Assembly: GCA_043746815.1 (NCBI GenBank)
Contig: JAYTQG010000145.1
Location: forward strand, 1-41,858
DNA: 41,858 nucleotides
Source: JAYTQG01 sp043746815
Lineage (GTDB): Bacteria; Actinomycetota; Thermoleophilia; Miltoncostaeales; Miltoncostaeaceae
Direction of reading: 5' to 3'
Shown: positions 34,735 through 41,858 of the stretch, piece by piece
Numbering within the stretch: the first letter of the stretch is position 1
Layout of the letters: every line of letters starts with the position of its first letter
Translations under genes and position numbers: made by a program
Notes under the pieces: generated by a model
What the model was told of the DNA's origin: nothing
What the model saw: the letters and a program-made list of their open reading frames with translations, nothing else
The model's database searches: none

Positions 34735-36518
34735 ACGTCCAGAAGCGTCGCGGCCTCCAGCCACTCGGCCTCCAGGCGTTCTCGCTCGGCCGCTAGCTCC
34801 CGGCCGGCGCTTGTGAGGTCCGCGAGGTGCGGGTAGTTGGTGGCGTTGGCCGCCATCTGCTCGTGGAGTTCCAGTTCTCGCTTCGTGAGGCGCTCGAGCG
34901 CGCGTTCGATGCGCTGTACCTCCTTGCGCGCGGCTCGAAGAACCGTTCCCGGAGCGGGCGCGCTTCCCGGTTGCTGAATGACGGGACCTGAGTCCTGTTC
35001 ACCACGGCGAAGCTCAAGGTACTGGTCAATGCCGCCCGGAAGGTGGCGCAGCCCGCCGTCGGACATCAGCGCATAAACCATGTCGCAAACACGCTCAACG
35101 AAGTAGCGATCGTGGCTGACCACGATCAGCGTCCCAGGCCAGCCATCGAGGAGGTCCTCAAGGGCCGTCAGTGTGTCGATGTCGAGATCATTGGTGGGCT
35201 CGTCGAGTACCAGCACGTTCGGCTCGTCCATGAGGAGACGCATCAACTGAAGGCGCCGTCGCTCGCCGCCGGAGAGATCCTTAACGAGGGTCCTCCCCTT
35301 CGCGCCGCGAAAGCCGAACCGTTCGCAGAGGGTGGCCGCCGTGACCTCACGTCCATCGACGCTCGTCTGAAGGCGGACCTGCTCCAACGCTTCCAAGACC
35401 CGCAGGTGGCCAGGAATCTCGACGGCGTCTTGCGACAGGTGGGCGAGGCGCACGGTCAGCCCGCGCTTGACCTCACCCTGGGTGGGCTCCAGCGCTCCAG
35501 CGAGGAGGCGGATCAGGGTGGTCTTGCCAGAGCCGTTGACCCCCGCAAGCGCGATTCGATCTCCTGGGCCGAGGCGCAGCGTGACGTCCTGGAAGATCGT
35601 TCGCTCGCCGAACGAAACGCCAACGTTTTCGGCGTCAAGCACGTTCTTTCCGAGGCGCTGGGTTGCAAAGCGTAGGAGTTCCACGCGGTTGCGAACCTCA
35701 GGTTCGTCGGCGATTAAGGCATTCGCGGCGTCGATCCGAAACTTAGGCTTCGTCGTTCGAGCCGGAGGTCCACGCCTCAGCCATGCGAGTTCCTTGCGCA
35801 GGATGTTCTGACGTCGGTCCTCAGTGACGGCTTCGCGCCGTGCCCGCTCTGCGCGTGCCAGCACGTAGGCCGAGTAGCTCCCCTCGTGCCGAAACACCGT
35901 CCGATCGGCGATCTCCCAAATGCTGGTGCACACGGCATCCAGAAACCAACGATCGTGGGTGATGACTAGGAAGCTCCCCCGGCGCGCGGCGAGGTGACGC
36001 GCAAGCCAGTCCACCCCTTCGACGTCCAGGTGGTTCGTGGGCTCATCGAGCAGGAGGAGCTCGGGCCGATCCAAGAGCAGTTGTGCAAGCGCGACCCGCC
36101 GTCGCTCGCCGCCCGACAACGATCCGATGACGGTATCCAGACCGTTTTCGAAGCGGTTCATGGCGACACCACCAAGGAGTCCGTCGAGCACATCGCGGAA
36201 GCCCGCATCGGCTGCCCACTCGTGGTCGGCCCGTCCGCCGACGAGCTCCTCTCGGATCGTCAGCGTGCCGTCCAGGTCGTCTCCCTGACTGATCAGCTTG
36301 TGCGAGAGGTTTGACGTCCGGGTGACGCGCCCAGTATCGGCCGTTTCGAGGCCCGCGATCAGCCGCAGCAGGGTCGACTTGCCGTCGCCATTTTTGCCGA
36401 CCACGCCGATGCGGTCGCCCTCGGCAACACCGAGTGAGACGTCCACGAGGACCGGGGAGGCGCCGTACTCCTTCGAGACGGTTTCCAAGCTGACGAGATT
36501 TCGGGGGGCAGCAGCCAC
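34731..36518 (-). CDS. ABC-F family ATP-binding protein (Uup-like)
   Basis: This 595-residue protein has two ABC ATPase domains and no membrane segment. The first has GKNGDGKSTLLRL, LSGGERRRVALAQLLLDRPE and LLLLDEPTNHLD; the second has GVNGSGKTTLIRL, LSGGERRRLQLMRLL and VLVLDEPTNDLD. A charged inter-domain linker lies around residues 230-300, and a C-terminal coiled-coil extension (VQRIERALERLTKRELELHE) matches the Uup-type tail. ABC-F proteins act on the ribosome, and Uup-like members help clear stalled or structured complexes. The GTG at 36518 follows family alignment; the longer frame would run through the repeat box at 36572-36600. Confidence 0.93.
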   Translation of the reverse strand: MAAAPRNLVSLETVSKEYGASPVLVDVSLGVAEGDRIGVVGKNGDGKSTLLRLIAGLETADTGRVTRTSNLSHKLISQGDDLDGTLTIREELVGGRADHEWAADAGFRDVLDGLLGGVAMNRFENGLDTVIGSLSGGERRRVALAQLLLDRPELLLLDEPTNHLDVEGVDWLARHLAARRGSFLVITHDRWFLDAVCTSIWEIADRTVFRHEGSYSAYVLARAERARREAVTEDRRQNILRKELAWLRRGPPARTTKPKFRIDAANALIADEPEVRNRVELLRFATQRLGKNVLDAENVGVSFGERTIFQDVTLRLGPGDRIALAGVNGSGKTTLIRLLAGALEPTQGEVKRGLTVRLAHLSQDAVEIPGHLRVLEALEQVRLQTSVDGREVTAATLCERFGFRGAKGRTLVKDLSGGERRRLQLMRLLMDEPNVLVLDEPTNDLDIDTLTALEDLLDGWPGTLIVVSHDRYFVERVCDMVYALMSDGGLRHLPGGIDQYLELRRGEQDSGPVIQQPGSAPAPGTVLRAARKEVQRIERALERLTKRELELHEQMAANATNYPHLADLTSAGRELAAERERLEAEWLEAATLLDV

Positions 36519-36571
36519 GGGGCGGCATCCTGTCAGGGCTGGCCAAAGCCCGGGGCGCGTTGGAACGCTAC

Positions 36572-36600
36572 CCGTGACCGTTTCGTGACTGGTCCGTGAC
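36572..36600 (+). promoter_or_regulatory. Triple 11-bp direct repeat CCGTGAC (copy 2)
   Basis: CCGTGAC at 36572-36578, TCGTGAC at 36583-36589 and CCGTGAC at 36594-36600 repeat with exactly 11-base spacing, followed by CGCCAG; the first copy at 5329 is followed by GGCCAG. It sits in the divergent region between the ABC-F gene (start 36518) and the small membrane protein gene (TTG 36645), in the same orientation and at nearly the same distance (44 bases) to the plus-strand gene as copy 1. Confidence 0.72.
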
Positions 36601-36644
36601 CGCCAGGGCGGATCCTCCAAGAACACCACGAACGGGAGACCACG

Positions 36645-36908
36645 TTGAACACGCAGCCAAACGCATTTCCAGTTTTGCCAACATCAGCCAGAGCTGGCAC
36701 CGTCCGTTGCTCGGGCTACTGGGCAGTCGGTGGAGCCGCCGTTATTGGCGTGGGAGCCATCATCGTCAAGACCGCCCAGCCCGGATTTGATGGCCTGACT
36801 CAGGCAATCGCTGGTCTCGGGGTCTGCGCTGCCGGGGTCCTCACGATCCTTGTCGCTGGCATCGTCGCGATGGTTTCGGGGGCAAGGAACTCGCGCAAGA
36901 CCGACTGA
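36645..36908 (+). CDS. Small membrane protein of unknown function
   Basis: This 87-residue protein has two transmembrane helices (about residues 25-45, YWAVGGAAVIGVGAIIV, and 52-77, AIAGLGVCAAGVLTILVAGIV). A polar N-terminus and a basic C-terminal tail (ARNSRKTD) follow a positive-inside arrangement. The start is TTG 36645 with GGGAG (36634-36638) six bases upstream. No family is recognised. It shares an upstream triple-repeat box with the membrane protein at 5408, and both begin with Met-Asn followed by a Pro/Ser-rich segment, a weak hint of a shared regulon or function. Confidence 0.66.
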   Translation: MNTQPNAFPVLPTSARAGTVRCSGYWAVGGAAVIGVGAIIVKTAQPGFDGLTQAIAGLGVCAAGVLTILVAGIVAMVSGARNSRKTD

Positions 36909-36988
36909 AACCGATGTCCTGGCGGATGCGACATCCTGACTGAGGAACGTTTGGGCGACGTGGCCCGTGCTCGCAGTACAGTGCCAGC

Positions 36989-37312
36989 ATGAGTCTAACC
37001 GTAGAGTTCTCCACGATTCGCGAGGTGGCGCGACGCATCGGTGTCGCCGCAGGACCGTCGTCTCGGGTGCTCCTGTTCGGTTCGCACGCCCGCGGCGAGG
37101 CACGGCACGATTCGGATCTCGACTTCCTCGTCGTCCAGCCGGGCGTCGCCGATCGGGGCGCGGAAGCGGGGAGACTCCGGGCAGCGGTCTACGACTATCG
37201 GCTTCCGATGGACATTCTCGTCATCGGCGAAGCTGAGATCGCCAATCCATCCAGCCCGGTTGTTGCGGAGGGGCTCGCGAGGGGCATCGTCCTCTATGAG
37301 CACGCCGCCTGA
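36989..37312 (+). CDS. MNT-type minimal nucleotidyltransferase (antitoxin of MNT-HEPN module)
   Basis: This 107-residue protein has the signature GSHARGEARHDSDLD, i.e. GS-x10-D-x-D of the minimal nucleotidyltransferases, preceded by VLLFG and followed by a third acidic residue in MDILVIG. In MNT-HEPN modules the nucleotidyltransferase neutralises the HEPN RNase toxin by adding nucleotides to it. The following frame, which overlaps by 17 bases, encodes a damaged HEPN protein, supporting this assignment. All active-site residues appear intact. Start ATG 36989. Confidence 0.88.
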   Translation: MSLTVEFSTIREVARRIGVAAGPSSRVLLFGSHARGEARHDSDLDFLVVQPGVADRGAEAGRLRAAVYDYRLPMDILVIGEAEIANPSSPVVAEGLARGIVLYEHAA

Positions 37313-37656
37313 ACTTCGGCAACTCGCCGCCAATTTGGCGGCGCGGGCCGCCGCTGACCTCGCCGCGGCAGAAGCGTGCGCTGGCCAAACTGTCGAAGGC
37401 GCTGAAGTCTGTGTTGGCCGCATTCGGGGTGAATCCACCTCGGACGCACGATCTCCTGGCACTACGCGGGCTTCTCGAAGACTGTGGCGTTGACGTGCCC
37501 TTGTCAATCGAGGCAATTAGCGCCTTGTATCCGTCCGCGGTTGAGTTTCGCTACGAGTTTGCATCAGGTGCTCAGCTTTCTACCGACCAGATGCTGGAGG
37601 CCGGAACGAACGCGACTGCCTGGGCAAGAAGAATCCAAGCCTCGGTCGCGGAGTAA
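37296..37656 (+). pseudogene. HEPN-domain protein, frameshifted and internally shortened
   Basis: The gene starts at ATG 37296 within the end of the nucleotidyltransferase gene. The first part reads LRQLAANLAARAAADLAAAEAC. After GQTVE the frame must shift to continue as KALKSVLAAFGVNPPRTHDL, then LLEDCGVDVPLSIEAISALY to the stop at 37656. Typical HEPN proteins have about 15 residues between the first helix and the QAxEKALKA helix; here only about four remain. Both a small deletion and a shift (equivalent to losing two bases near 37396) are therefore inferred. Read straight, the first frame ends at 37493 with unrelated sequence. The RTHDL motif survives but no full toxin can be made. Confidence 0.8.
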
Positions 37657-38015
37657 CCATTCCGCCGCCGGCACCTCAACGAGCGCTCCGGCGGAGTGAC
37701 CTAACTCGGACGTTAAAACCCCACACATCTCGCCCAGATTCCGGGATGAAGTGGAATCCGCTGGGTCTGCTGCACGTGCCAGGTCAACTGCTCGACGATT
37801 CTGGCTTGATGTGAAAGCCTCCACGTACCCCGGTCCGCCGGGCGGACTCCGGTCAGCAAATTGGACAGGCTGACCCTCGACCTGAATCTGGATACGGCCG
37901 TGTGGCACGTCCAGGACTTGGGAGCCATCCCGCAATCTCCCGGTTCGTGGAAGCGCAATATCCCGTCTGCATGGACCGCAAAGTCCCGCCCAGGAGTCTC
38001 GCATAATCCCGGTTG
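37657..38015. other. Intergenic stretch without recognised gene
   Basis: About 360 bases separate the HEPN remnant from the ATPase. Overlapping minus-strand frames exist, one of 146 codons, but they show no family resemblance and overlap the HEPN remnant or ATPase. The stretch may hold decayed sequence. Confidence 0.45.
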
Positions 38016-39281
38016 ATGGGTTACGCTCAGACCGTGGACTATCTTCCGCGTATCGTCGATCAGGAGGTTCGGGAGCTTCTCTCCTCGGCGGGAGCCGTCA
38101 TAATCGACGGCCCGAAGGCGTGTGGCAAGACCGAGACTGCCCGCCAGCATGCTGCGAGCGAGATCCTGCTTGACATCGACCCAGCTGCCGAGGAGGCGGT
38201 CGCGATCGATCCGAGGATCCTTCTTGAAGGAGCGACTCCCCGACTGCTCGACGAGTGGCAGATCTATCCGACTCTCTGGAACCACGTTCGTCGCGAAGTC
38301 GATTCGAGAGGCATGCCCGGGCAGTTCATCCTCACTGGCTCGGCGACTCCGATTGACGATACGACGCGCCACAGCGGGGCAGGTCGGTTTGCTCGACTGC
38401 AAATGCGACCGATGACGTTGAGCGAGCTCGGGCGCAGTAGCAACGCGATCTCGCTCTCGGACCTGTTCAACAGCGCGCAGAGCCGGAGCCCCGATACCTC
38501 AGTCTCGCTCAACGATCTCATCGACGAGATCATCAGGGGTGGCTGGCCGGCCCAGCGCAATCACTCACCCGAGCGCGCCTCCCGACTGATCGGTGACTAC
38601 CTGGATCGCATCTGCCGCACCGACATCGCGAGCGTCGACGGAGTTCGCCGCAACCCGGAGCAGGTCGCGGCCGTCATCCGGAGCCTGGCAAGAAACGTCG
38701 CAACGCAGGCCTCACTTACGAGCATCGCGAGCGATGCGTCCGGCCACGGAGCCAGCGTGAGCGACGACACGGTCGGCGACTACCTCTCGGCGCTGCGGCG
38801 TCTGATGATTGTGGAAGACCTTCCGGCCTGGAACACACACCTGCGTTCGCGGCACAGATTGCGCACGAGTCCGACCCGTCACTTCGTCGACCCATCGCTC
38901 GCCGTGGCGGCGCTCGGTGCGACTCGCTCCACACTAACGGCTGATCTTCGGACGCTTGGTCTACTCTTCGAGTCGTTCGTTCTCCGAGACCTCCGGGTGT
39001 ACGCCCAGTCCTTTGGCGGGCAACTCTTCCATTACCGTGATGAGAGCGGCCTCGAGGTCGATGCCATCGTGGACGTCGGTACTTCGTGGGGCGCGTTTGA
39101 GGTCAAGCTCGGTGCGGGGCAAATCGACGCGGCGGCGGATAACCTCTCCCGCTTCGCGGAACGCGTGGATACCTCCCGGAGAGGCGAGCCCGCAGTCCTC
39201 GGGGTGATCATCGGCACCGGCTACGGTTTCGTCCGTGCTGATGGAGTCCACGTCATTCCGATTGGGGCGCTCGGGCCTTAG
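38016..39281 (+). CDS. AAA_14/DUF4143 family ATPase
   Basis: This 421-residue protein belongs to the widespread AAA_14-DUF4143 family. Walker A reads IIDGPKACGKTETAR, with the acidic LLDEWQIYPTLW and FILTGSATP (sensor-like) blocks following. The C-terminal DUF4143 part includes RHFVDPSLAVAALGA, GLLFESFVLRDLRVYA and a PD-(D/E)xK-like core (YRDESGLEVDAIVD, GAFEVKLG). The function is not established. These genes are frequent in accessory regions beside toxin-antitoxin genes, as here. ATG 38016 is used, with TTG 38013 as an alternative. Confidence 0.92.
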   Translation: MGYAQTVDYLPRIVDQEVRELLSSAGAVIIDGPKACGKTETARQHAASEILLDIDPAAEEAVAIDPRILLEGATPRLLDEWQIYPTLWNHVRREVDSRGMPGQFILTGSATPIDDTTRHSGAGRFARLQMRPMTLSELGRSSNAISLSDLFNSAQSRSPDTSVSLNDLIDEIIRGGWPAQRNHSPERASRLIGDYLDRICRTDIASVDGVRRNPEQVAAVIRSLARNVATQASLTSIASDASGHGASVSDDTVGDYLSALRRLMIVEDLPAWNTHLRSRHRLRTSPTRHFVDPSLAVAALGATRSTLTADLRTLGLLFESFVLRDLRVYAQSFGGQLFHYRDESGLEVDAIVDVGTSWGAFEVKLGAGQIDAAADNLSRFAERVDTSRRGEPAVLGVIIGTGYGFVRADGVHVIPIGALGP

Positions 39282-39398
39282 CGGCGTCCAACTTGAGGCC
39301 CGCCACGTAGACTAAATCGGCGACGTTCGAAAATACACGTAGCCGGATTCCGGCTGAAGTCGAACCGTCTCGCATTCTGCGCCGCGCCGAGGGTCGAA

Positions 39399-41342
39399 TC
39401 AGAACTCACGGTTGAGGCGCTCGAACAAGGACGCAAACCGTTTGCGAGTCGTCGCCAACGGCGCCTTGCCCACTTCCACTCGAGCGTAGAACTCCTGCGC
39501 AGGGCGCAGCTTCCCGAACTTGCCGAGCTTTGCGTCTTTGAAAGCCTTCGCCACCGCATCGGTCATTGGCATCGACGAATCAAGAGCCTCCGGCTGAAGT
39601 GGCTCGAAACCCTTCACATCTAGGTGCGAAGCATTGACGAGATCGACATAGTAGGCGCGGTCGAAGAGGTCCTCCAGCTCGTGGCCGCTGGACTCCTTAT
39701 CGCCAGACTTCGCGTGCGTGCGAACGACCGGGACCAGTCCATGGAAGGCCTCCAAAATGCGCCTCTCGGCGATGCGACCTTCTTTGTCGTCATCCACCAA
39801 GACGACACCGGTCATTTCCTCGCCGGCGAGGAAGGCAGACAGCTGCACTGTTCCGTTAGTGGCCGTTGACAGGCCCCTCCCGCAGGCAGGATCGAGACAT
39901 CGTCCGGTAGGCTCGTTTGCCCGTTCCGCTCGCAAAACGCGCTTGCCGCCCTGAGAATGTAGTGGTCTGAGACGCCCTCAACGACGAGGGTCCTTCGCCC
40001 AAGCATGACCGACTCGGCGATGCCAAGTCCAAGCGCCGCTCGGACCGGCTTCATGACATCGCGGTTTGAGCCATGGTGGATCCGGGACTGCACGGTAACC
40101 GTGCCGTCCTGGCCCGGCCCTTCACTGACTAGCAGTCGAATGCGCGCAAAGTCCGCGACGGGAATCAGGCCGGGAAGGTGCGTGGTATAGATAATCTGGT
40201 TCCGCTCAGCCAATTCATCGAAAAGCTCCAAGAGCTTCTTCTGGGCCTTGATATGGACGGCCAGTCCGGGCTCATCCAGAAGTAGGACCGTATCCTCGTA
40301 TGTCTCGTTGGTTGCCCCCGCAACGTTTACGAAGAACCCGTGATACCACTGAAGGCCACGACTCCGCCTGCTCGGCCTCTGATGTCGCCCCCGAGACAGC
40401 ACGCTAACGATCATTTCCTCTGGCTCAAAAGTCAACTCGAAGGAGACCTCATGCCCATCCCAGTACTCGCCCATAATCTCGCTGAGGTGGAGAGAGACGC
40501 TCCGTGAGTCGCGTTGCCGGACATGTCCGTCACCAGGGATGCTCTCGAAACTAAAACCGGCGAGCGTGGCCAGGCTCAGGCTCGTCCGATGAGCATCGGG
40601 ATCGTCGATCGCCTCCTGATAGATGACTCGGTCAGGCAAAGTCTCGAACTCGCCGTCAAAGTAGACGAACCGAGGGATGAAGGAAGCCAAAAGCGTGTAG
40701 GCGTGGGGTGGTGCTCCGTCGAGGGCTCTGCTCTTTTCCACGAAGGCTGCCAGGGGCGCCTCCAGGTCGGACCAAAGAAGAGCGTTAGAGGAGACCCGGG
40801 TCTCGAGACCTTCCCTAAACCTTTCGGCGTGCCGGATTGCCTGCCCCCGACTAGGTGGACGGCTACCCAACGTCTCCAGCAACTCTGCAGCCTCATCGAA
40901 ACACGGGTCAGACTCAGGACAGTTTCTGAGGACGGTAGAGACCGCTTCGAACGCCGCCGCTAGTGCGTCAGCGCTCTGTGGGCCGTGATGTGTAGTAAGC
41001 GGCCGGCCGGTGTCGGGCTCTCGAACGTCATACTTGCCGTTCGAGAGCCGAACGATCCGCGCGACGCTCGGTACGTTGGCAACGTGGTCGACTAAGGCCT
41101 CTGCCGCATTCGGGGAGAGCGCAAAGTCGACTGCCACCAAGTCCATGCTCTCGGTCGGCGACGCACCCTCCCAGATGTCGTCTTTGTCAAGGGGAGTTCT
41201 ACTCGAGAACCACCCGAGGGCCTGCAGGAACGAGGTCTTCCCCTTCTCGTTCTCCCAGAAGCACAGTGATCGCCTCCAGCGGGACGTATCCAGAGTCGCG
41301 AAAACATCGGAAGTTCGTAATGCGAGCGCCAACCAGTCGCAT
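39399..41342 (-). pseudogene. OLD-family nuclease (ABC-type ATPase plus TOPRIM), two frameshifts
   Basis: Reading from ATG 41342, the N-terminus is a canonical OLD start (MRLVGARITNFRCF, VPLEAITVLLGE). Near 41250, at the Walker A, the frame must change to read NEKGKTSFLQALGWFSS. The middle frame continues through LLLDEPGLAVHIKAQKKLLELF (Walker B) and IIYTTHLPGLIPV to the TOPRIM start TLVVEGVSDHYIL and ILPAGG. Near 39875, in GGAGGGG, it must return to the first frame for LSAFLAGEEMTGVVLVDDDKEG (TOPRIM Asp pair) to the stop at 39399. Intact, this would be a protein of about 645 residues that acts on phage or invading DNA. As read, it makes only fragments. Confidence 0.85.
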
Positions 41343-41755
41343 CATGGACAAAGCTGAAACCCCGACTTTTCATTGTTCCGGCCAAAATAACTGCAGTAAG
41401 ACACTAAGCCTAACGTCTCGAGGAAAGTGGCGGGCCCGACAAGTCCGTCCGCTACGACAAGACTGGAGGCATCTGAACGGAGGGAAAGTTCGACAACGGG
41501 CCCCGTCGCGCCCAGGGCTGCACCAGTCCTCGAAGGACACTTGTAGAGTCTTCTGCCGGTGCCGAACGGGTCTCCACTGGGTCACCGCACCACGTCGACC
41601 AGACGGGAGAATCCATGCGCGCCTGGGGCCGAAAAGCCGAAGGTAGGACTCTGACGGCCATCGGACCGGGTCCAACGAACGGCGAAGAAGCACGATGGAC
41701 CTGTGAGGCGCGACCGTCGCCGCCAGACCCAAGCCTTCGAACATTGACGCTTTAG
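41343..41755. other. Intergenic stretch without recognised gene
   Basis: About 410 bases lie between the OLD gene and tRNA-Glu. A minus-strand frame of 124 codons (41370-41744) has no recognisable content and no ribosome site. The 5' region of the OLD gene and the tRNA 3' flank are the only features noted. Confidence 0.45.
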
Positions 41756-41828
41756 TACTCCCAACGGGATTCGAACCCGTGCCGCCGCCGTGAAAGGGCG
41801 GAATCCTAGGCCGCTAGACGATGGGAGC
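41756..41828 (-). tRNA. tRNA-Glu (UUC)
   Basis: The minus strand folds as a cloverleaf with acceptor GCTCCCA/TGGGAGT (the first pair G-T), anticodon stem CCGCC/GGCGG around CTTTCAC (anticodon TTC) and T-arm CGGGTTCGAATCCCG. CCA is not encoded. The accessory, defence-like genes lie on the 3' side of this tRNA, the usual side for integrated islands. Confidence 0.95.
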
Positions 41829-41858
41829 GCGCAACCGGCGCCTGAAGATGTTACCCGG

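Noticed and set aside
37564..38004. Minus-strand frame of 146 codons between the HEPN remnant and the ATPase
   Set aside because: It overlaps the HEPN remnant, has no family resemblance or ribosome site, and other frames in the same stretch are equally open.
41370..41744. A 124-codon minus-strand frame next to tRNA-Glu, considered as an integrase remnant
   Set aside because: No integrase, recombinase or other motif can be seen in any part of it.

Overview
The window is high-G+C bacterial chromosome with dense, mostly intact genes. The best guess for the host is a deep-branching actinobacterial lineage, with Thermoleophilia/Solirubrobacterales-like soil or freshwater bacteria as the closest fit. 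Supporting features are a DUF1385 protein, a fused CopC-CopD protein, an RskA-type anti-sigma factor, a double-length ThyX-like protein, and secreted DGTA-repeat proteins ending in an Ig-like tail. This assignment is from gene content only; no rRNA is present.

Region by region: (1) 1-6.4 kb holds the end of an OmpR-type response regulator and its histidine kinase, a DUF255/thioredoxin-like protein, a secreted M23 peptidase, a BolA-monothiol glutaredoxin pair, and a membrane protein preceded by a striking regulatory region. (2) 6.4-9.0 kb holds a histidine phosphatase, an adenosine-deaminase-like enzyme, endonuclease III, and a transposon-derived inverted-repeat element. (3) 9.0-16.2 kb is a seven-gene minus-strand operon, largely translationally coupled: CopC-CopD, SixA-like phosphatase, sugar-dehydrogenase-like propeller, tandem ThyX-like protein, DUF1385, DUF1775 copper protein, nicotinate phosphoribosyltransferase. 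(4) 16.3-23.8 kb is a plus-strand series: MacB-like ABC transporter, an AAA+ protein with destroyed Walker motifs, prephenate dehydratase, prephenate dehydrogenase, ECF sigma factor and zinc anti-sigma factor. (5) 23.8-30.7 kb holds two tandem secreted copper-radical-oxidase paralogues and a divergent secreted eight-repeat protein. (6) 30.7-36.9 kb holds a decayed glyoxalase-fold gene, membrane proteins, tRNA-Asp and tRNA-Val, a thioesterase, an exported protein, an ABC-F protein, and a small membrane protein preceded by a second copy of the regulatory motif. (7) 37-41.8 kb is an accessory, defence-like segment ending at tRNA-Glu: an MNT-HEPN module with a broken HEPN gene, an AAA_14/DUF4143 ATPase, and an OLD-family nuclease gene with two frameshifts.

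The most interesting signals are these. A triple direct repeat of CCGTGAC with an exact 11-base period occurs twice, 31 kb apart, each time about 45-50 bases before an unrecognised membrane protein gene; at the first site a perfect 10-bp hairpin also buries the ribosome binding site. The AAA+ protein has lost both the Walker A lysine and the Walker B glutamate but keeps its pore loop and arginine fingers. The tandem ThyX-like protein has its signature divided between its two halves. Copper handling (CopCD, DUF1775) and two predicted copper radical oxidases lie within 20 kb of each other.
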